DNA of 7,366 nucleotides from positions 1 through 7,366 of the forward strand of contig CAMAXB010000157.1 of NCBI GenBank assembly GCA_945862035.1, read 5' to 3'. Of the stretch, positions 6,022-7,366 are shown in pieces; the stretch's first letter is position 1; every line of letters begins with the position of its first letter. The stretch is from Opitutus sp. GAS368. GTDB taxonomy: Bacteria; Verrucomicrobiota; Verrucomicrobiia; Opitutales; Opitutaceae. A program made the translations under genes and the position numbers. The notes under the pieces were generated by a model. The model ran no database searches and was not told the DNA's origin. It saw only the letters and a list, made by a program, of their open reading frames with translations.

Positions 6022-6046
6022 GGGCGGCGTTGGCCGCCGGTCTCAG
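6018..6046. terminator. Bipartite hairpin spanning both stop codons of convergent genes
   Basis: An inner stem GGCGGC (6023-6028) and GCCGCC (6033-6038) closes a GTTG loop. An outer stem CTGAG (6018-6022) pairs with CTCAG (6042-6046), with a 3-nt bulge GGT at 6039-6041. The TGA of rsmB (6019-6021) and the TGA of the protease gene (6043-6045, minus strand) sit opposite each other in the outer stem. No T-run follows on either strand, so it is at best a weak or Rho-assisted bidirectional terminator. Confidence 0.5.
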
Positions 6047-7272
6047 GGCACCAGGGCGAAGACATCCACGCTCCGAGGAACCTCGGTCCGCCCCTCAATG
6101 AACGTCAATTCGATCCGCGCGGCGGTGCGCGTGAGTTCGTCAAAGCGCACCAGATCCCATTGCTCGACCGGCTCGCCATTGATTCGGGTGATCAGGTCGC
6201 CGGTCTGGATGCCTACGGCGTCGGCCGGCGAACCCGGGACGACGCTGTCGACCCGCCAGTAGGCCGGCGTTTTTGCGAACGCCAGCCCTGCGCTGCGACG
6301 GACCGGGCTCTCGATCGCGTCCGGGGAATCCCGGTAGAAAGTGACCCGGCCGCGCGTCTGATCAAAGGTCAGGATAAAGTGCTTGAGCACCTCTCCGCCC
6401 AAAGACGACAACTGGTCCGTCAAGTGAACGATCGGGCGGGGCAGCACGTAGTTTCCGATGCGCAGGGAATCCTCGAGCCGGCCGACGGCCTGCACCTCCT
6501 CGCCGGCCAGCGTGGAGACCGTGGCCCCTGGCCTCGGCGCCGAAGCGAAGGCGGGGTCGATGCCGATGGGATTCAGATTGAAGGGACCATCGCTGCCCGA
6601 ATCGATGAGCACGAGGAGGGTGCGGTCACCAACCTGGACCGGAATCAGGGGCACGCGGGACAGGGCGTTGAAGGAAAAAGCCGATCCGGGGATCAACCCG
6701 GGCTCCCCCACGGGCGCCAGCAGCACGCGCGACCCCGGGTAGTCGAGGGTCAGAACGGTGTCGCGGAAAAGGGGAAACCCCAGAATCCCGTCAATTCGCA
6801 TCCCGAGGTGGGCGGAGAGCGTGGAAAAGTCGTACAGCAGCGCCTGAACGTCCTCAAAGCGTGCTTCGCCGAGTTCGAGGCGCCGCACCGCGACGCTGGG
6901 CAGCGCGCTGACCCGGCCGTCGGCCCCGCGGACGCGGACCTGGGGCCCGTCGTACGCAGACGGCCCCGAGCCGACGCGGGTGGCGAACTCCGGAGAGAGC
7001 AGGGTGACCGACGAACCCGTATCGATCAGGAAGCGGGCCACTGCCCGCCGGTCGAGGCGCGTTTCAATGATCAGGTGACCGCCGACTTGGGTGGCGGGCA
7101 GCACGACCAGCCGCTCCTCGAAACGGGTGCGGTTGGGTTTCGGGCCGACGGGCGCCGTGGGGCTGGAGCAGCCCGCCAGCAGGACAAGACCGGCGAGCAG
7201 GGCGACCGGAAAACGGGAGCCCCGGCCTGATCGCCGGACGAGTTCGACGAGAAGACGGCGCCCACGGTTCAT
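6043..7272 (-). CDS. Lipoprotein with two retropepsin-like aspartic protease lobes and a PDZ domain
   Basis: The protein has 409 residues. After a basic N-terminus, a hydrophobic stretch ends in the lipobox LLAGC with Cys35 as the likely lipidated residue; Ser at +2 fits an outer-membrane lipoprotein facing the periplasm. Lobe 1 (about 55-190) has FLIDTGSSVTLL with Asp84 and DGILGFPLF (161-169). Lobe 2 (about 200-315) repeats the pattern with VLIDSGSDGPF, Asp224, and a closing LKHFILTFDQ strand. Two Asp-(Thr/Ser)-Gly-Ser sites in one chain suggest an intramolecular pepsin-like dimer, where retropepsins need two chains. Residues about 325-400 are a PDZ domain (VVPGSPADAVGIQTGDLITRING), usually used to bind C-termini. 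A membrane-anchored periplasmic protease is inferred; the substrate is unknown. The ATG overlaps the stop of the upstream gene as ATGA, so the two are probably translationally coupled. No other plausible ATG start is present before residue 158. Confidence 0.88.
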   Translation of the reverse strand: MNRGRRLLVELVRRSGRGSRFPVALLAGLVLLAGCSSPTAPVGPKPNRTRFEERLVVLPATQVGGHLIIETRLDRRAVARFLIDTGSSVTLLSPEFATRVGSGPSAYDGPQVRVRGADGRVSALPSVAVRRLELGEARFEDVQALLYDFSTLSAHLGMRIDGILGFPLFRDTVLTLDYPGSRVLLAPVGEPGLIPGSAFSFNALSRVPLIPVQVGDRTLLVLIDSGSDGPFNLNPIGIDPAFASAPRPGATVSTLAGEEVQAVGRLEDSLRIGNYVLPRPIVHLTDQLSSLGGEVLKHFILTFDQTRGRVTFYRDSPDAIESPVRRSAGLAFAKTPAYWRVDSVVPGSPADAVGIQTGDLITRINGEPVEQWDLVRFDELTRTAARIELTFIEGRTEVPRSVDVFALVP

Positions 7273-7366
7273 CGTTGCGGTCGGGGGAGACGAAGGCTGA
7301 GGAACCCGGCGGACAACGCCAGTCCGGCGGCGAGGGCGTAGAGCGCCTCGGCCCCCATCGTCCAGT
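7269..7366 (-). CDS. C-terminal end of an unidentified, probably membrane, protein
   Basis: Only the last 31 codons plus a TGA (7269-7271) are inside the window. The visible residues contain a hydrophobic segment of about 18 residues rich in Ala, Leu and Gly (ALYALAAGLALSAGFLSL), followed by a short basic tail RLPRPQR. This looks like a final transmembrane helix with a cytoplasmic positive end, as in a polytopic membrane protein, but the family cannot be named. The stop overlaps the start of the protease gene by the ATGA arrangement, which supports both the reading frame and co-expression. Confidence 0.65.
   Translation of the reverse strand, partial: WTMGAEALYALAAGLALSAGFLSLRLPRPQR

Noticed and set aside
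6160..7230. Plus-strand open frame opposite the protease gene
   Set aside because: Its product is polar and low in motifs, while the minus strand encodes a lipobox, two protease lobes and a PDZ domain.

Overview
The window is GC-rich bacterial chromosome with tightly packed genes on both strands. It most likely comes from a member of the Verrucomicrobiota, perhaps near Opitutaceae. That placement is inferred from three things: a GreA transcript-cleavage factor fused to a very long N-terminal region (a form I know from the chlamydial/PVC lineage), a secreted sulfatase next to an SGNH hydrolase, and several starts without an obvious Shine-Dalgarno sequence. No RNA gene, CRISPR array, insertion sequence or phage gene is visible.

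Layout. Positions 1-1449 (minus) hold a secreted Cys-type sulfatase, cut by the window edge, preceded by a secreted SGNH/GDSL hydrolase; together they look like a small polysaccharide-desulfation/deacylation unit. Positions 1523-2455 (minus) encode an ArsR-type winged-helix regulator fused to a SAM-dependent methyltransferase domain, starting at GTG. Its upstream region (2456-2718) holds a 79-bp imperfect palindrome and the intrinsic terminator of the next gene. Positions 2719-4560 (minus) encode the GreA fusion. A 201-bp divergent region (4561-4761), rich in inverted repeats, separates it from an RsmB-type 16S rRNA m5C methyltransferase (4762-6021, plus). RsmB converges on a lipoprotein with two retropepsin-like aspartic protease lobes and a PDZ domain (6043-7272, minus); the two stop codons lie in opposite arms of one hairpin. 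The protease start overlaps (ATGA) the stop of a partial upstream gene whose visible end is a hydrophobic helix with a basic tail.

Function. The central pair concerns the information machinery (transcript cleavage and rRNA modification). The left end concerns extracellular sulfated/acylated glycans, and the right end envelope proteolysis. The ArsR-methyltransferase fusion may sense SAM/SAH, but no methionine-cycle gene is in view to support that. I see no clearly new multi-gene system. The best leads are the GreA fusion with a possible Tudor-like N-terminal domain, the ArsR-methyltransferase fusion without a metal box, the palindromic repeat in its leader, and the repeat-rich divergent region.
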